Shown: one piece after another, positions 16,732-24,506 of the stretch
How positions within the stretch are numbered: position 1 is the stretch's first letter
Layout of the letters: each line of letters begins with the position of its first letter
From: Planctomycetota bacterium
GTDB taxonomy: Bacteria > Planctomycetota > UBA1135 > UBA2386
DNA: 42,124 nt
Reading direction: 5' to 3'
NCBI GenBank assembly: GCA_020425925.1
Contig: JAGQRB010000128.1
Span: forward strand, 1-42,124
Notes under the pieces: generated by a model
What the model was told of the DNA's origin: nothing
Database searches by the model: none
What the model saw: only the letters and a program-made list of their open reading frames with translations
Made by a program: the position numbers and the translations under genes

Positions 16732-18042
16732 ATGGCCAGCTCTCGTCGCTCCTTCCTCTTCGGTGCCGCGGCCTCGTTCGGCGCCGCGGCCGTCGCGGGC
16801 ACCGCGCTGCCGCAGCGTCGCCGGGTCGCACGCATCGGCGGCGAGCCGCGCCGGCTGATGGTGATCGGCGTCGGGGGCCGCGGCGGTGACAACCTCGGTG
16901 GTGTCGCCGGCGAGCGCATCGAGATCCTCTGCGACGTCGACGGTCGTCGCCTCGCAGCGGCCGGCAAGAAGCACCCGGACGCGCGGCAGATCGCCGACTT
17001 CCGCAGCGTGCTCGGCGATGCCGAGGCCTGCAGGAAGCTCGACGGCGTCGTCATCAGCACGCCCGATCACACGCACTTCCTGCCGGCGATGCTGGCGCTG
17101 CGCCACGGCCTCGACGTCTACTGCGAGAAGCCGCTGACGCACACCGTCGCCCAGGCGCGCGCGCTCGCGGCAGCGGCGAAGGAGTTCGGCGGCGTGACCC
17201 AGATGGGCATCCAGATCCACGCCAACGAAAACTACCGCCGCGTCGTCGAAGCGGTGCGCGCCGGCGCGGTGGGACCGGTGCGCAAGGTGATCGTGTTCGT
17301 GAACGGCACCGATTGGTCGGCGACCGAGCTGCCGCGCGAGGTGCCGGTGCCCGAGCAGCTCGACTACGAGCTCTGGCTCGGGCCGGCCGCGAAGCAGCCG
17401 TTCCGCGAGGGTTTCCACCCGGCCGCGTGGCGGCGCTATCGCGCGTTCGGCGGCGGCACGACCGCGGACATGGGTTGCCACTTCGTCGACCTCGCGTTCT
17501 GGGCCCTCGAGCTCGACGCGCCGCGCACGCTGGTGGCCGAGGCCTCGGCCAACGACGCCCACTGCGCGCCGGCCGGTCTGCACTGCACCTACGAGTTCGG
17601 CGCGCGCGGCGATCGGCCCGCGCTCGAGCTGGTCTGGCACGGCGGCAAGGATCGACCGGCGGCCGAACTCGAAGCGCGCGGGCTCGAAGGCTGGACCAAC
17701 GGCGTGCTGTTCCTCGGCGACGACGGTTGGCTGATCAGTGACTACACCCGGCACGTGATCGGGCCGGTGGCGCGCGCCGAGAGCTTCGAACCGCCGCCGC
17801 ATTCGATTCCCCCGTCGCCCGGTCACTACCAGGAGTGGCTGCAGTGTTGCCGCGAGCGCAGCCAGCCGTCGTGTTCGTTCGCCTACGGTGGGCCGCTGAC
17901 CGAGACCGTGTTGCTCGCGGATGTCGCGGCGCGCGCGCGGCCCGGCAAGAAGCTGAGCTGGGACGCCGCGCAGCTGCGCTTCGACGACGATGCGGCCAAC
18001 GCGCTGCTGACCGAAACGGCGCGTGACGGTTTCGGCGCGTAG
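16732..18042 (+). CDS. Tat-exported GFO/IDH/MocA family oxidoreductase
   Basis: This 436-residue protein starts MASSRRSFLFGAA, a twin-arginine signal (Arg5-Arg6) with a hydrophobic stretch to about residue 25. The NAD(P)-binding fold begins RRLMVIGVGGRGGDN; the family landmark YCEKPLTH is present with Lys133, followed by MGIQIHANENYRRVVE and the GGGTTADMGCHFVDLAFWAL segment carrying the conserved catalytic-site histidine region. Secreted members of this family are abundant in Planctomycetota and act on sugars or inositol-like polyols; the substrate here is not identifiable. It ends 9 bp before the convergent GAF gene stop. ATG 16732 is preferred over upstream in-frame sequence because of the Tat signal. 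Confidence 0.9.
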   Translation: MASSRRSFLFGAAASFGAAAVAGTALPQRRRVARIGGEPRRLMVIGVGGRGGDNLGGVAGERIEILCDVDGRRLAAAGKKHPDARQIADFRSVLGDAEACRKLDGVVISTPDHTHFLPAMLALRHGLDVYCEKPLTHTVAQARALAAAAKEFGGVTQMGIQIHANENYRRVVEAVRAGAVGPVRKVIVFVNGTDWSATELPREVPVPEQLDYELWLGPAAKQPFREGFHPAAWRRYRAFGGGTTADMGCHFVDLAFWALELDAPRTLVAEASANDAHCAPAGLHCTYEFGARGDRPALELVWHGGKDRPAAELEARGLEGWTNGVLFLGDDGWLISDYTRHVIGPVARAESFEPPPHSIPPSPGHYQEWLQCCRERSQPSCSFAYGGPLTETVLLADVAARARPGKKLSWDAAQLRFDDDAANALLTETARDGFGA

Positions 18043-18051
18043 CCGACGGTA

Positions 18052-18534
18052 TCAGCCGAGCGTCGCCGCGATCCTCTTGCCGACCGCCATCAGCAGCTCG
18101 CTCTGCTCGGCGGTGAACTCGTAGGCGACCGGCTTGGCGACGCCGAGCACTCCGGCGAGGCGGTCGCCGGCGAGCATCGGGGCGGCGATCGAACCCTCCA
18201 TCTGGGTCAGCTTCGCGCCGGGACGAACGACACCACTGGCGTCGGTCTGCAGGTTGCAGACCTGCACCGGTTCGCGGCGTTCGGCGGCGATCCCGGCCAT
18301 GCCCTTGCCGATCGGAACGACCTGCACCTTCTCGCGCACCGGCGGCGGCAGCCCGGTATCCGCGGTCAGGTGCAGCGCGCCGTCTTTGCCCATGAGGTGC
18401 ACGGTGCCGAGCACGCAGTCGAAGTGGCGCAGCAGCTCGGCGAGCAGTGCGGGCCACGGCGGGCCGTCCGCCCCGCCCTTCTGGTCCTCGAGCAGGCGGT
18501 CGACGGCGGCGAGCAGCGGTTGGGTCTCGGTCAT
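18052..18534 (-). CDS. Stand-alone GAF domain protein
   Basis: This 160-residue protein is essentially one GAF domain: LLRHFDCVLGTVHLMG, LHLTADTGLPPPVREKVQVVPIGKGMAGIAAERREPVQVCNLQ, then GSIAAPMLAGDRLAGVLGVAKP and a C-terminal helix. GAF domains bind small ligands (cyclic nucleotides, oxidised sulfur species, tetrapyrroles) or act as sensors. No output domain is attached, so it may be a free methionine-sulfoxide-reductase-like or sensory protein. The fRMsr cysteine pattern is not clearly present, so enzyme activity is not claimed. TATCGT lies 6 nt before its ATG on the minus strand. Confidence 0.82.
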   Translation of the reverse strand: MTETQPLLAAVDRLLEDQKGGADGPPWPALLAELLRHFDCVLGTVHLMGKDGALHLTADTGLPPPVREKVQVVPIGKGMAGIAAERREPVQVCNLQTDASGVVRPGAKLTQMEGSIAAPMLAGDRLAGVLGVAKPVAYEFTAEQSELLMAVGKRIAATLG

Positions 18535-18540
18535 CGCCGC

Positions 18541-18546
18541 ACGATA
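18541..18546 (-). promoter_or_regulatory. -10-like element TATCGT 6 nt before the GAF gene start
   Basis: On the minus strand TATCGT (TANNNT) ends 6 nt upstream of the ATG at 18534 and lies in the 18-bp gap after the cutC stop. Spacing fits leaderless initiation from a promoter partly inside cutC. Confidence 0.35.
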
Positions 18547-18552
18547 GCGCGC

Positions 18553-19320
18553 TCAACGCGCCGCGGCGACGGCGGCGACGACCGCCGCGACCGCGTCCGG
18601 ATCGGTCACGCGCCGGGCGTACTCGCCGGGCGGAGCGGTCACGCCCATCGGCACGCCGTCGCGCCGGAAGCGCATCGCGCTGGCGCGCCAGGCGGTCGCC
18701 GACAGGTGGAGCTCGCGGCAGCCGGTGCGCCGGACGATTTCGGCCGCGTTGTCGGGGCGCACGCCGGCGCCCGCCATCACGGTGATGCCGCCCGCCGCCG
18801 CCGCGACGAGCTCGGCGATGCGATCGGCGCCCACGGCCGCGGACGCCGCCTGACCCGACGTCAGGACGCGTTCGCAGCCCACGTGTATCAACGTCGCGAG
18901 CGCCGCGAACGGATCGGCGGTGAGGTCGATTGCGCGATGACACGTCAGCGGCAGGGCGCCGGCACGTTCCCGTATCTGCGCCAGCGCATCGCCGTCGATT
19001 GCGCCGTCGGCGGTCAGCACACCGGCGACGATGCCGTCGGCGCCGCCCGCGCGCAGTGCCTCGACGTCGCGCAACAAGACGTCGAGCTCCGAGCCGTCGT
19101 AGAGGAAATCGCCGCCGCGCGGCCTCGCCATCGCGAAGACCGGCACGGCGACCGCCGCCTTGACCGCCGCCAGCAGGCCGGCGCTGGGGGTGAGCCCACC
19201 CTCGAGCAGCGCCGCACAGAGCTCGAGCCGATCGGCGCCGGCGGCGACGGCCGCGGTGGCGCCGGCGACCGAATCGACGGCGACCTCGACGGCGACGCGC
19301 ACGTTTGCGGGGGGCGACAT
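18553..19320 (-). CDS. cutC: CutC family protein (copper homeostasis / putative TIM barrel)
   Basis: This 255-residue TIM-barrel protein matches CutC by its start VEVAVDSVAGATAAVAAGADRLELCAAL(L)EGGLTPS, then PVFAMARPRGGDF and the CHRAIDLTADPFAAL segment, with TSGQAASA and GITVMAGAGVRPDNA near the C-terminus. The family was named for copper tolerance in E. coli, but a direct copper role is disputed and the molecular function is uncertain. ATG 19320 is the chosen start; the frame stays open far upstream but that stretch is antisense to the FHA-protease. It is divergent from the FHA-protease gene with only 18 bp between start codons, and followed by the GAF gene. Confidence 0.9.
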   Translation of the reverse strand: MSPPANVRVAVEVAVDSVAGATAAVAAGADRLELCAALLEGGLTPSAGLLAAVKAAVAVPVFAMARPRGGDFLYDGSELDVLLRDVEALRAGGADGIVAGVLTADGAIDGDALAQIRERAGALPLTCHRAIDLTADPFAALATLIHVGCERVLTSGQAASAAVGADRIAELVAAAAGGITVMAGAGVRPDNAAEIVRRTGCRELHLSATAWRASAMRFRRDGVPMGVTAPPGEYARRVTDPDAVAAVVAAVAAAR

Positions 19321-19324
19321 CGCG

Positions 19325-19332
19325 ACTATGGT
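19325..19332. promoter_or_regulatory. Overlapping divergent -10-like elements between cutC and FHA-protease
   Basis: The 8-bp stretch ACTATGGT contains TATGGT on the plus strand, 6 nt before ATG 19339, and CATAGT on the minus strand, 4 nt before ATG 19320. With TTGCGG at 19305-19310 as a possible -35 for the plus strand (16-bp spacer), the two promoters would physically overlap and could not be used at the same time. Confidence 0.35.
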
Positions 19333-19338
19333 GCGCCA

Positions 19339-20718
19339 ATGCGGGCGCAACTGCTCTACCTTTCCGGTCCGAGCCGCGGGCGCACGGTCACCTACGCGGT
19401 GCCGCGAGTCACCGTCGGATCGGCGCCGCACAGCACGGCGTACCTGCCGGCCGAAGGCGTCGCCGCCGATCACGCCCGCATCGACTGGGAGCAGGACCGC
19501 TGCGCGTTCCACCTGCACGCCCACGACGGCCAGGTCTTCGTCAACGGCAACGAGGTGCGCGAGGTCATCCTGCAGGACGACGACGAGATCGAGTTCGGCG
19601 TCGACGGGCCGCGTGCGCGCTTCCGGGTCTACGTGCCAGAGGGCGCGGTGTGCAAGCCGGTGCGGCGAATGCTGGCCGATGCCGAGGCCGTGCGCCGCGT
19701 CAGCGGCAGCAGCGCCGCGACCCAGGCGCTGACGCGTGACCTGTTCACGCAGGCGACCCTGACCCTCAAGATCGGCTTCCCGATCGCGGTCGTCGCGCTC
19801 GCGTTCCTGGCGGGCTGGCTCGGCGGCTGGCTCAGCGGCCGTCCGAGTGCCGAGGAACGCCGTCGCACCGCCGACATGGTGACGCAGTCCGAGCTCACGG
19901 AGCTGCGGTCCGAACAGGAGAAGCAACGCGAGGCGATCGCGCAGCTGTCGCGCGCCAACGCCAACCTGCGCCGGATCCAGCGCGAGTGGAGCCACGGCGT
20001 CTGCCTGGTACATGGCGTGTTCGGGCTGCGGCAGCAGGACGGCAGCTGGCTCGAGCACGATTCGACCCCGCTCGAGGCCGAGTACACCGGGTCGGGTTTC
20101 CTGGTGTCGAGCCAGGGCGACATCGTCACCAACCGTCACGTCGTCGTGCCGTGGAGCGAGATGCCGGATATCGAGCCGCTGATCGAGGGCGGCATGACGC
20201 CCGAGTTCATGCACCTGACGGCGACGTTCCCGGGCCGCGGTCCGATCGCGATCCCGCCCGACTCGATCCGCGCGCGCGCGGACTCCCGCGACGTGGCGGT
20301 GGTGCGAGTGCCCGCCGATCGCGTCGAGGGCGTGCCGGTCTTGCCGCTGGCGCAGACCGACCGCGCCGACTACCAGCGTGCGACCGTGGTCGGCTACCCG
20401 ACCGGTCTCGCCGCGCTGCTCGCCCGCGCAGATCGCGGCCTGGTCGACGACCTGCAGCGGCGCCAGGCGTCGATGACGATGGCGATCGACGAGCTCGCCG
20501 CCGCCGGGCAGATCAACCCGGTCATCACCCAGGGCAGCGTGAACGTCGAGGAACGTGTCATCACATATGACGCCGCGACCACCCATGGCGGCTCCGGCGG
20601 GCCGGTCTTCGGCGACGACGGCGAGGTCATCGCCGTCAACTTCGCGATCCAGCGCGGCTTCACCGGCCTGAACTACGGTGTGCCGATCCGCTTCGCGCGC
20701 GAACTCCTGTCGCGGTAG
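19339..20718 (+). CDS. Membrane FHA-domain / trypsin-like serine protease fusion
   Basis: This 459-residue protein has three parts. Residues 1-100 form an FHA domain (RVTVGSAPHSTAYLP, ..ADHARIDW, GQVFVNGNEV, DDDEIEFG), a fold that usually binds phosphothreonine; the usual GR/SxxH pattern is loosely kept. Residues about 145-166 form one transmembrane helix (IGFPIAVVALAFLAGWLGGWLS), followed by a coiled coil at 175-215. Residues 215-459 form an HtrA/trypsin-like protease: TNRHVV (His267), SRDVAVVRV (Asp318) and HGGSGGPVF (Ser419), all three catalytic residues present. No PDZ domain follows. The expected topology puts FHA in the cytoplasm and the protease outside the membrane, so phosphorylation inside could control proteolysis outside; that link is inference. 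Confidence 0.9.
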   Translation: MRAQLLYLSGPSRGRTVTYAVPRVTVGSAPHSTAYLPAEGVAADHARIDWEQDRCAFHLHAHDGQVFVNGNEVREVILQDDDEIEFGVDGPRARFRVYVPEGAVCKPVRRMLADAEAVRRVSGSSAATQALTRDLFTQATLTLKIGFPIAVVALAFLAGWLGGWLSGRPSAEERRRTADMVTQSELTELRSEQEKQREAIAQLSRANANLRRIQREWSHGVCLVHGVFGLRQQDGSWLEHDSTPLEAEYTGSGFLVSSQGDIVTNRHVVVPWSEMPDIEPLIEGGMTPEFMHLTATFPGRGPIAIPPDSIRARADSRDVAVVRVPADRVEGVPVLPLAQTDRADYQRATVVGYPTGLAALLARADRGLVDDLQRRQASMTMAIDELAAAGQINPVITQGSVNVEERVITYDAATTHGGSGGPVFGDDGEVIAVNFAIQRGFTGLNYGVPIRFARELLSR

Positions 20719-20769
20719 GGGCGGAAAACCCGCGCACTCGGCGGCCGAATCGGCGACACTCTCGCGGTC

Positions 20770-21732
20770 GTGAAACGGTCAGATCGCGGCATCGGAGCGG
20801 CTTCCATGGAACCAGCTCGTCGACAGGCGGAGGGTGGGCGCAGTTTGGGCCCCCGGGGTCGGGGTCTGTTCGGACGCCTGTTCCAGGGCATGCGCGCGGT
20901 CACCCCGCCACGGCGCGAGGGCGTCGCGATCGCGGTCGCGAGCGGCAAGGGCGGCACCGGTAAGTCGTTCCTCGCGACCTCGCTGGCGGTGCTGTCGCAC
21001 CGGGCCGGCAAACGCACCGCGGTGGTCGACTGCGACTTCGGGCTGGCCTGCGATCACCTGCTGCTCGGCGTCAAGCCGACGGCGACGCTGCAGCAGCTGC
21101 TGCACGGCCAGGCGACGCTCGACCAGACGCTATGCACCTCGCCGTGCGGCCCGCGGCTCCTGCCCGGTGCCTCCGGCGTGCGCCGGATGGCCAACATGTC
21201 GGACAAGGACCTGGTCGCGTTCGCGCACCAGCTCGGCGAACTGGCGGCGCGCGAAGAGGTGCTGATGCTGGACCTCGGCGCCGGCATCGCGCCGGCGACG
21301 ATCCTGACGATGCTCTGCGCCGACTGGATCGTGCTGGTGACGCAGCCCGAGATCGCGGCGCTGGTCGACGCCTACGCGGTCGTGAAGTGCATCGCGCAGA
21401 TGGAGAGCAAGGCGCGCTTCCTCGTGGTGGTCAACCGCGTGCCCGAGCCGGGCCGTGGCAAGCTCGCGTTCCAGAAGCTGACCGAGGTCGCGCGCCAGCA
21501 CGTCGGCGTGCAGCTCGAGTACCTCGGCGAGATCGTCGAAGACGCCAGCGTGACGCAGCACCGGCTCGGTCAGCTGCCGTTGGTGACGACCGATCCCGAG
21601 GCGCCGCTCGCGCTCGGCCTGGAGACGATGGCCCGGCGGCTGCAGGCGCTCTGCGGCGGCTTCGCGCAGCGCGAGGTCGAGGCCGAAGCCGGCATCGAGG
21701 CGCGGTTCAAGCGCCACCGGCTGTTCATGTAG
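20770..21732 (+). CDS. FlhG/YlxH-like MinD-family ATPase
   Basis: This 320-residue P-loop ATPase of the MinD/ParA group has a deviant Walker A, SGKGGTGKS (Lys60 and Lys65), followed by VVDCDFGLACDHLLLGV, close to FlhG. Walker B is VLMLDLGAG and the later motif is VVNRV. FlhG sets flagellar number and placement, but similar proteins also position other surface machines. GTG 20770 follows a -10-like GACACT (20755-20760); ATG 20806, 12 codons later, has GGAG at 20794 and is the main alternative start. The 3' end overlaps the convergent PIG-L gene by 8 bp. No flagellar structural gene is in the window; a secretion/pilus ATPase lies 20 kb away. Confidence 0.85.
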   Translation: MKRSDRGIGAASMEPARRQAEGGRSLGPRGRGLFGRLFQGMRAVTPPRREGVAIAVASGKGGTGKSFLATSLAVLSHRAGKRTAVVDCDFGLACDHLLLGVKPTATLQQLLHGQATLDQTLCTSPCGPRLLPGASGVRRMANMSDKDLVAFAHQLGELAAREEVLMLDLGAGIAPATILTMLCADWIVLVTQPEIAALVDAYAVVKCIAQMESKARFLVVVNRVPEPGRGKLAFQKLTEVARQHVGVQLEYLGEIVEDASVTQHRLGQLPLVTTDPEAPLALGLETMARRLQALCGGFAQREVEAEAGIEARFKRHRLFM

Positions 21733-22444
21733 CGTCGCCCGGTGGGGCCGCGATCGGAGCGATCCGCCGCAGGCCTTCGCAGTAGCCGCGCCCGCGGGCG
21801 TGCACCATCGAGCGGTAGGCGTTCAGTCCGAGGATGGTGTGCTCGAAGTCGACGTAGGCGGTCTGTGTCGCGTGCGCGCGGATGCCGCGGCGCTTCTGCT
21901 CGGCGACGGCCGTGATGTCGACGACGACATCGGGGACCATCGCGTTCCACACCTCGTACCCGAACGCGAGGCCGACGAATGTCGAACGTCGCAGCGCCTC
22001 GATCACGATCCGGTGCAGCGCGTGATGATCGGGATGACCCTCGGCCTCCCACGGCAGGTAGACGACGTCGGGTCGGTATTCGCGGATCGCGGCAGTCGCC
22101 AGCTCGAAGCCGAGCTCGTAGTCGGAGTCGCTGAGCACGCAGTTGTCCGGCAGCCGCCAGTAGACCGCGTCGCCGACGCCGATCTCGGCCAGCCCGCGCC
22201 GCGACTCGTCCTCGCGCCGCGCCGCGTAGGTCGCGGCGTCGAAACGGGCTTCAGGGTCGCCGGCGGCGCCGGTCGAGGCGACCACCACACGCACCGGGTC
22301 GCCGGCGCGGCGGTGCAGCGCGAGACAGCCGCCGGGCCCGGCGATCTCGTCGTCCGGATGGGGCGCGAACGCCAGCACGCGGCCGCCTGGAACATCCCGG
22401 CACCACTCGGGTTCGGGCGGTGGGGCTGAGGCGGGAGCGGGCAT
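21725..22444 (-). CDS. PIG-L / LmbE-type N-acetyl-sugar deacetylase
   Basis: This 239-residue zinc-dependent deacetylase removes acetyl groups from N-acetylglucosamine-containing compounds in related enzymes. The metal motif is FAPHPDDEIAGPGG, and GHPDHHALH supplies the other ligand and catalytic histidine region. The middle contains YWRLPDNCVLSDSD and VVYLPWEAEGHPDHH, typical of BshB/MshB-like and planctomycete LmbE proteins. ATG 22444 was chosen over an upstream in-frame ATG because family similarity starts close after it. It converges on the FlhG-like gene (8-bp overlap) and is divergent from the EF-hand-type secreted protein gene. The specific substrate is unknown; no mycothiol or bacillithiol gene is adjacent. 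Confidence 0.9.
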   Translation of the reverse strand: MPAPASAPPPEPEWCRDVPGGRVLAFAPHPDDEIAGPGGCLALHRRAGDPVRVVVASTGAAGDPEARFDAATYAARREDESRRGLAEIGVGDAVYWRLPDNCVLSDSDYELGFELATAAIREYRPDVVYLPWEAEGHPDHHALHRIVIEALRRSTFVGLAFGYEVWNAMVPDVVVDITAVAEQKRRGIRAHATQTAYVDFEHTILGLNAYRSMVHARGRGYCEGLRRIAPIAAPPGDAT

Positions 22445-22510
22445 CGCGGCGCCATGGTGCCGGGCCGCGGTGAAAAACGGAACCCCACGGAGTCTTGTCG
22501 TGGCGTTCAC

Positions 22511-22535
22511 GCCATCGGGCACAATGTTCGCCCGA
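22511..22535 (+). repeat. Inverted-repeat element, copy 1 of 2 (upstream of EF-hand secreted protein)
   Basis: The stretch reads GCCATCGGGC then ACAATGTTCGCCCGA. It contains the arms TCGGGC and GCCCGA around a 9-nt AT-richer centre that includes a -10-like CACAAT (22520-22525). A near copy with a one-base insertion is at 38893-38918 upstream of leuS. It may be a promoter core or an operator overlapping one. Confidence 0.45.
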
Positions 22536-22585
22536 ATCCGGACACGTCCGTCCCAGCGGCCACCAGACCACCCTCAAAGGAACAC

Positions 22586-24442
22586 ATGCTCCGCACCTCC
22601 CTCGCCCTCGTCTCTTTCGCCGCGCTCGCCGCGGCGCAGGACTTCGTGATCCCGCTCGGCTTCGGCAATGCCAGCGGTCCGCCGAACTCGAGCTACCCCG
22701 TGGCCCGGGTCAAGGACCAGAACGGTGACGGCATCGTCCAGGTCGAAGAGGTCTACGCGTTCTGCACCGTGTTGCCGACGATGGCGACGTCGACGACCAA
22801 TTTCATGGTCGACGGCCGCTACGTCTGGGAGAACGGCAACATCGTCTTCTACTTCTGCGATTCCGAGGACGGGCTCGTCGTGCGCGGTGAGGACCGCAAC
22901 CACAACGGCGTCATCGACCCGGCCGAGGCCAGCATCTTCTTCCGCTTCGGTCAGCCGAGCGGCGGCGCGCTGTTCTCGCCCGACACGCTCGCTGTCTACC
23001 GCGACACCTCGGTCAACCCGGCAGAGACCCGCGTCTACGTCGCGCTCGACAACTCGATGCCGTCGGGCCTCGGCTACACCCACGGCATCCACCGGCTCGT
23101 CGACGCCAACGGCGACGGCGACGCGATGGATCCGGGCGAGCAGAGCATGTTCGTCGACAGCACGATGGGCCTCACCGTGCCCGGGCTCAACGGGCCGGTG
23201 CCGATCACGCGCGACTTCTGGTCGCAGATCCGCGTGCTTCCGAGCGGCAAGCTGGTCGCGTTCGCCAAGGGCGTGTCGATCACCGGGCCGGTCTACGTCG
23301 TGCAGCCCGAGATGAACGCCTGGTACGGGTTCACCGACAACAACGGCATCGCGGTTCCCGAACTCTGGTTCAACGCGTCGACGCTCAACGACCTGCCGGT
23401 GCACCCGGACTTCGACGATCCGCGCGTGCCGACCACGGCGCTGTTCCCCAACTGGGACGTGCAGGATGCCTCGCAGGTCGCGGTGCGCGTCAACTATGCG
23501 CGCTACTGCGACATCGTTCCGGGCGGCGGCCCGAACGGCGAGGACGTCTACTACCTCGCGGCGAGCTACCGCACGACCGCCGAGGGCGACGTCAATCTCA
23601 ACGGCCAGCAGGTCGCCGGTCTGGTCTACCGCGTCGTCGATGCCAACGCCAACGAGCGCATCGACGCCGGCGAGGTCAACCTCTACTTCAACTGCTCGGG
23701 GCAGACCTACAACGGCGTGCCGCCGATCTCCTTCAACGATCAGAACGGCGGTCCGGTGTCGTCGCTGTCGAGCCACACCTGGGGCTTCTCGGCGACGCCG
23801 ACCGGTGAGGTCGGGGTGCTCTACGAGAACGGTGGCACCAACGACGGCATCGTCACGATGTCGGACACGAACGCCAACGGCGTGATCGATCAGGGCGAGG
23901 CCTACATGCCGTGGGCACAGGCGCAGGGTCCGAGCGGCTACTTCCCGCCGTTCCACCCGAGCTTCGGCGGCTACTTCACGAGCCTCGTCGGTGTCGGTCG
24001 GCTCGAGATGCCCGGCCCGTTCGGTGCAGGCATCACCACGATCGGCGACGCCTGCCCGCTGGCGTCGACCGGTGAGAAGCCGGTCATGGAGGTCTGGAAC
24101 GGCATCCCGCAGATCGGCAACCTCGCGCTCGAGGTCGGCTGCATCCGCGGTCTGCCGAGCGTGCCCGCGTTCGTGATGGGCGATCTGCGCCTGCGCCCGA
24201 CGCCGCTCGCGCTGTCGCCGTTCCTGCCGGCGGGCTGCCTGTCGTATCTCGACAACCCGGTGCCGGTCGCGTTCACGCTCGGTGACGCCGACGGCACGCA
24301 CCGCTTCAACACGCAGATCCCGAACAACCCGATCTACGTCAACGTCAACCTCTACTACCAGATGGCGTTGCTCGATCCGGCCGTCACGACGCCGGTCAAC
24401 TACGTGACGACGAACGCGCTGGGCTACAACATCCAGCCGTAG
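22586..24442 (+). CDS. Secreted protein with five EF-hand/dockerin-like calcium loops
   Basis: This 618-residue protein starts at ATG 22586 with AAAGGA at 22576-22581 as ribosome-binding site and a signal peptide ending ALAAAQ. Five acidic loops of EF-hand type are visible: DQNGDGIVQVEE (44-55), DRNHNGVIDPAE (from 103), DANGDGDAMDPGE (from 173, one residue longer), DANANERIDAGE (from 352) and DTNANGVIDQGE (from 427). Each sits in a repeated context ending in xFYF, VYxR or FxF strands, so the loops probably join beta-propeller-like or beta-sandwich repeats. The C-terminal third is a beta module with few charged residues, ending NALGYNIQP. Probably extracellular and calcium-binding; no enzymatic motif was recognised. 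Confidence 0.82.
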   Translation: MLRTSLALVSFAALAAAQDFVIPLGFGNASGPPNSSYPVARVKDQNGDGIVQVEEVYAFCTVLPTMATSTTNFMVDGRYVWENGNIVFYFCDSEDGLVVRGEDRNHNGVIDPAEASIFFRFGQPSGGALFSPDTLAVYRDTSVNPAETRVYVALDNSMPSGLGYTHGIHRLVDANGDGDAMDPGEQSMFVDSTMGLTVPGLNGPVPITRDFWSQIRVLPSGKLVAFAKGVSITGPVYVVQPEMNAWYGFTDNNGIAVPELWFNASTLNDLPVHPDFDDPRVPTTALFPNWDVQDASQVAVRVNYARYCDIVPGGGPNGEDVYYLAASYRTTAEGDVNLNGQQVAGLVYRVVDANANERIDAGEVNLYFNCSGQTYNGVPPISFNDQNGGPVSSLSSHTWGFSATPTGEVGVLYENGGTNDGIVTMSDTNANGVIDQGEAYMPWAQAQGPSGYFPPFHPSFGGYFTSLVGVGRLEMPGPFGAGITTIGDACPLASTGEKPVMEVWNGIPQIGNLALEVGCIRGLPSVPAFVMGDLRLRPTPLALSPFLPAGCLSYLDNPVPVAFTLGDADGTHRFNTQIPNNPIYVNVNLYYQMALLDPAVTTPVNYVTTNALGYNIQP

Positions 24443-24477
24443 GCGCGGAGAACCACGGAATCCGCGGGAAACCGTCG

Positions 24478-24506
24478 GTCGTCGACCCGCCTTCGCGGGC
24501 GACGAC
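24478..24506 (+). promoter_or_regulatory. Strong 12-bp hairpin directly abutting the first array gene's start codon
   Basis: GTCGTCG-A-CCCGC-CTTC-GCGGG-CGACGAC folds into a 7-bp plus 5-bp stem with one bulged A and a four-base loop. Its last base, 24506, touches the ATG at 24507. It lies 36 nt after the upstream stop, so it could end that transcript, occlude translation of copy 1, or both. There is no T-tract. The corresponding leader of copy 2 is alignable but lost the pairing. Confidence 0.5.
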
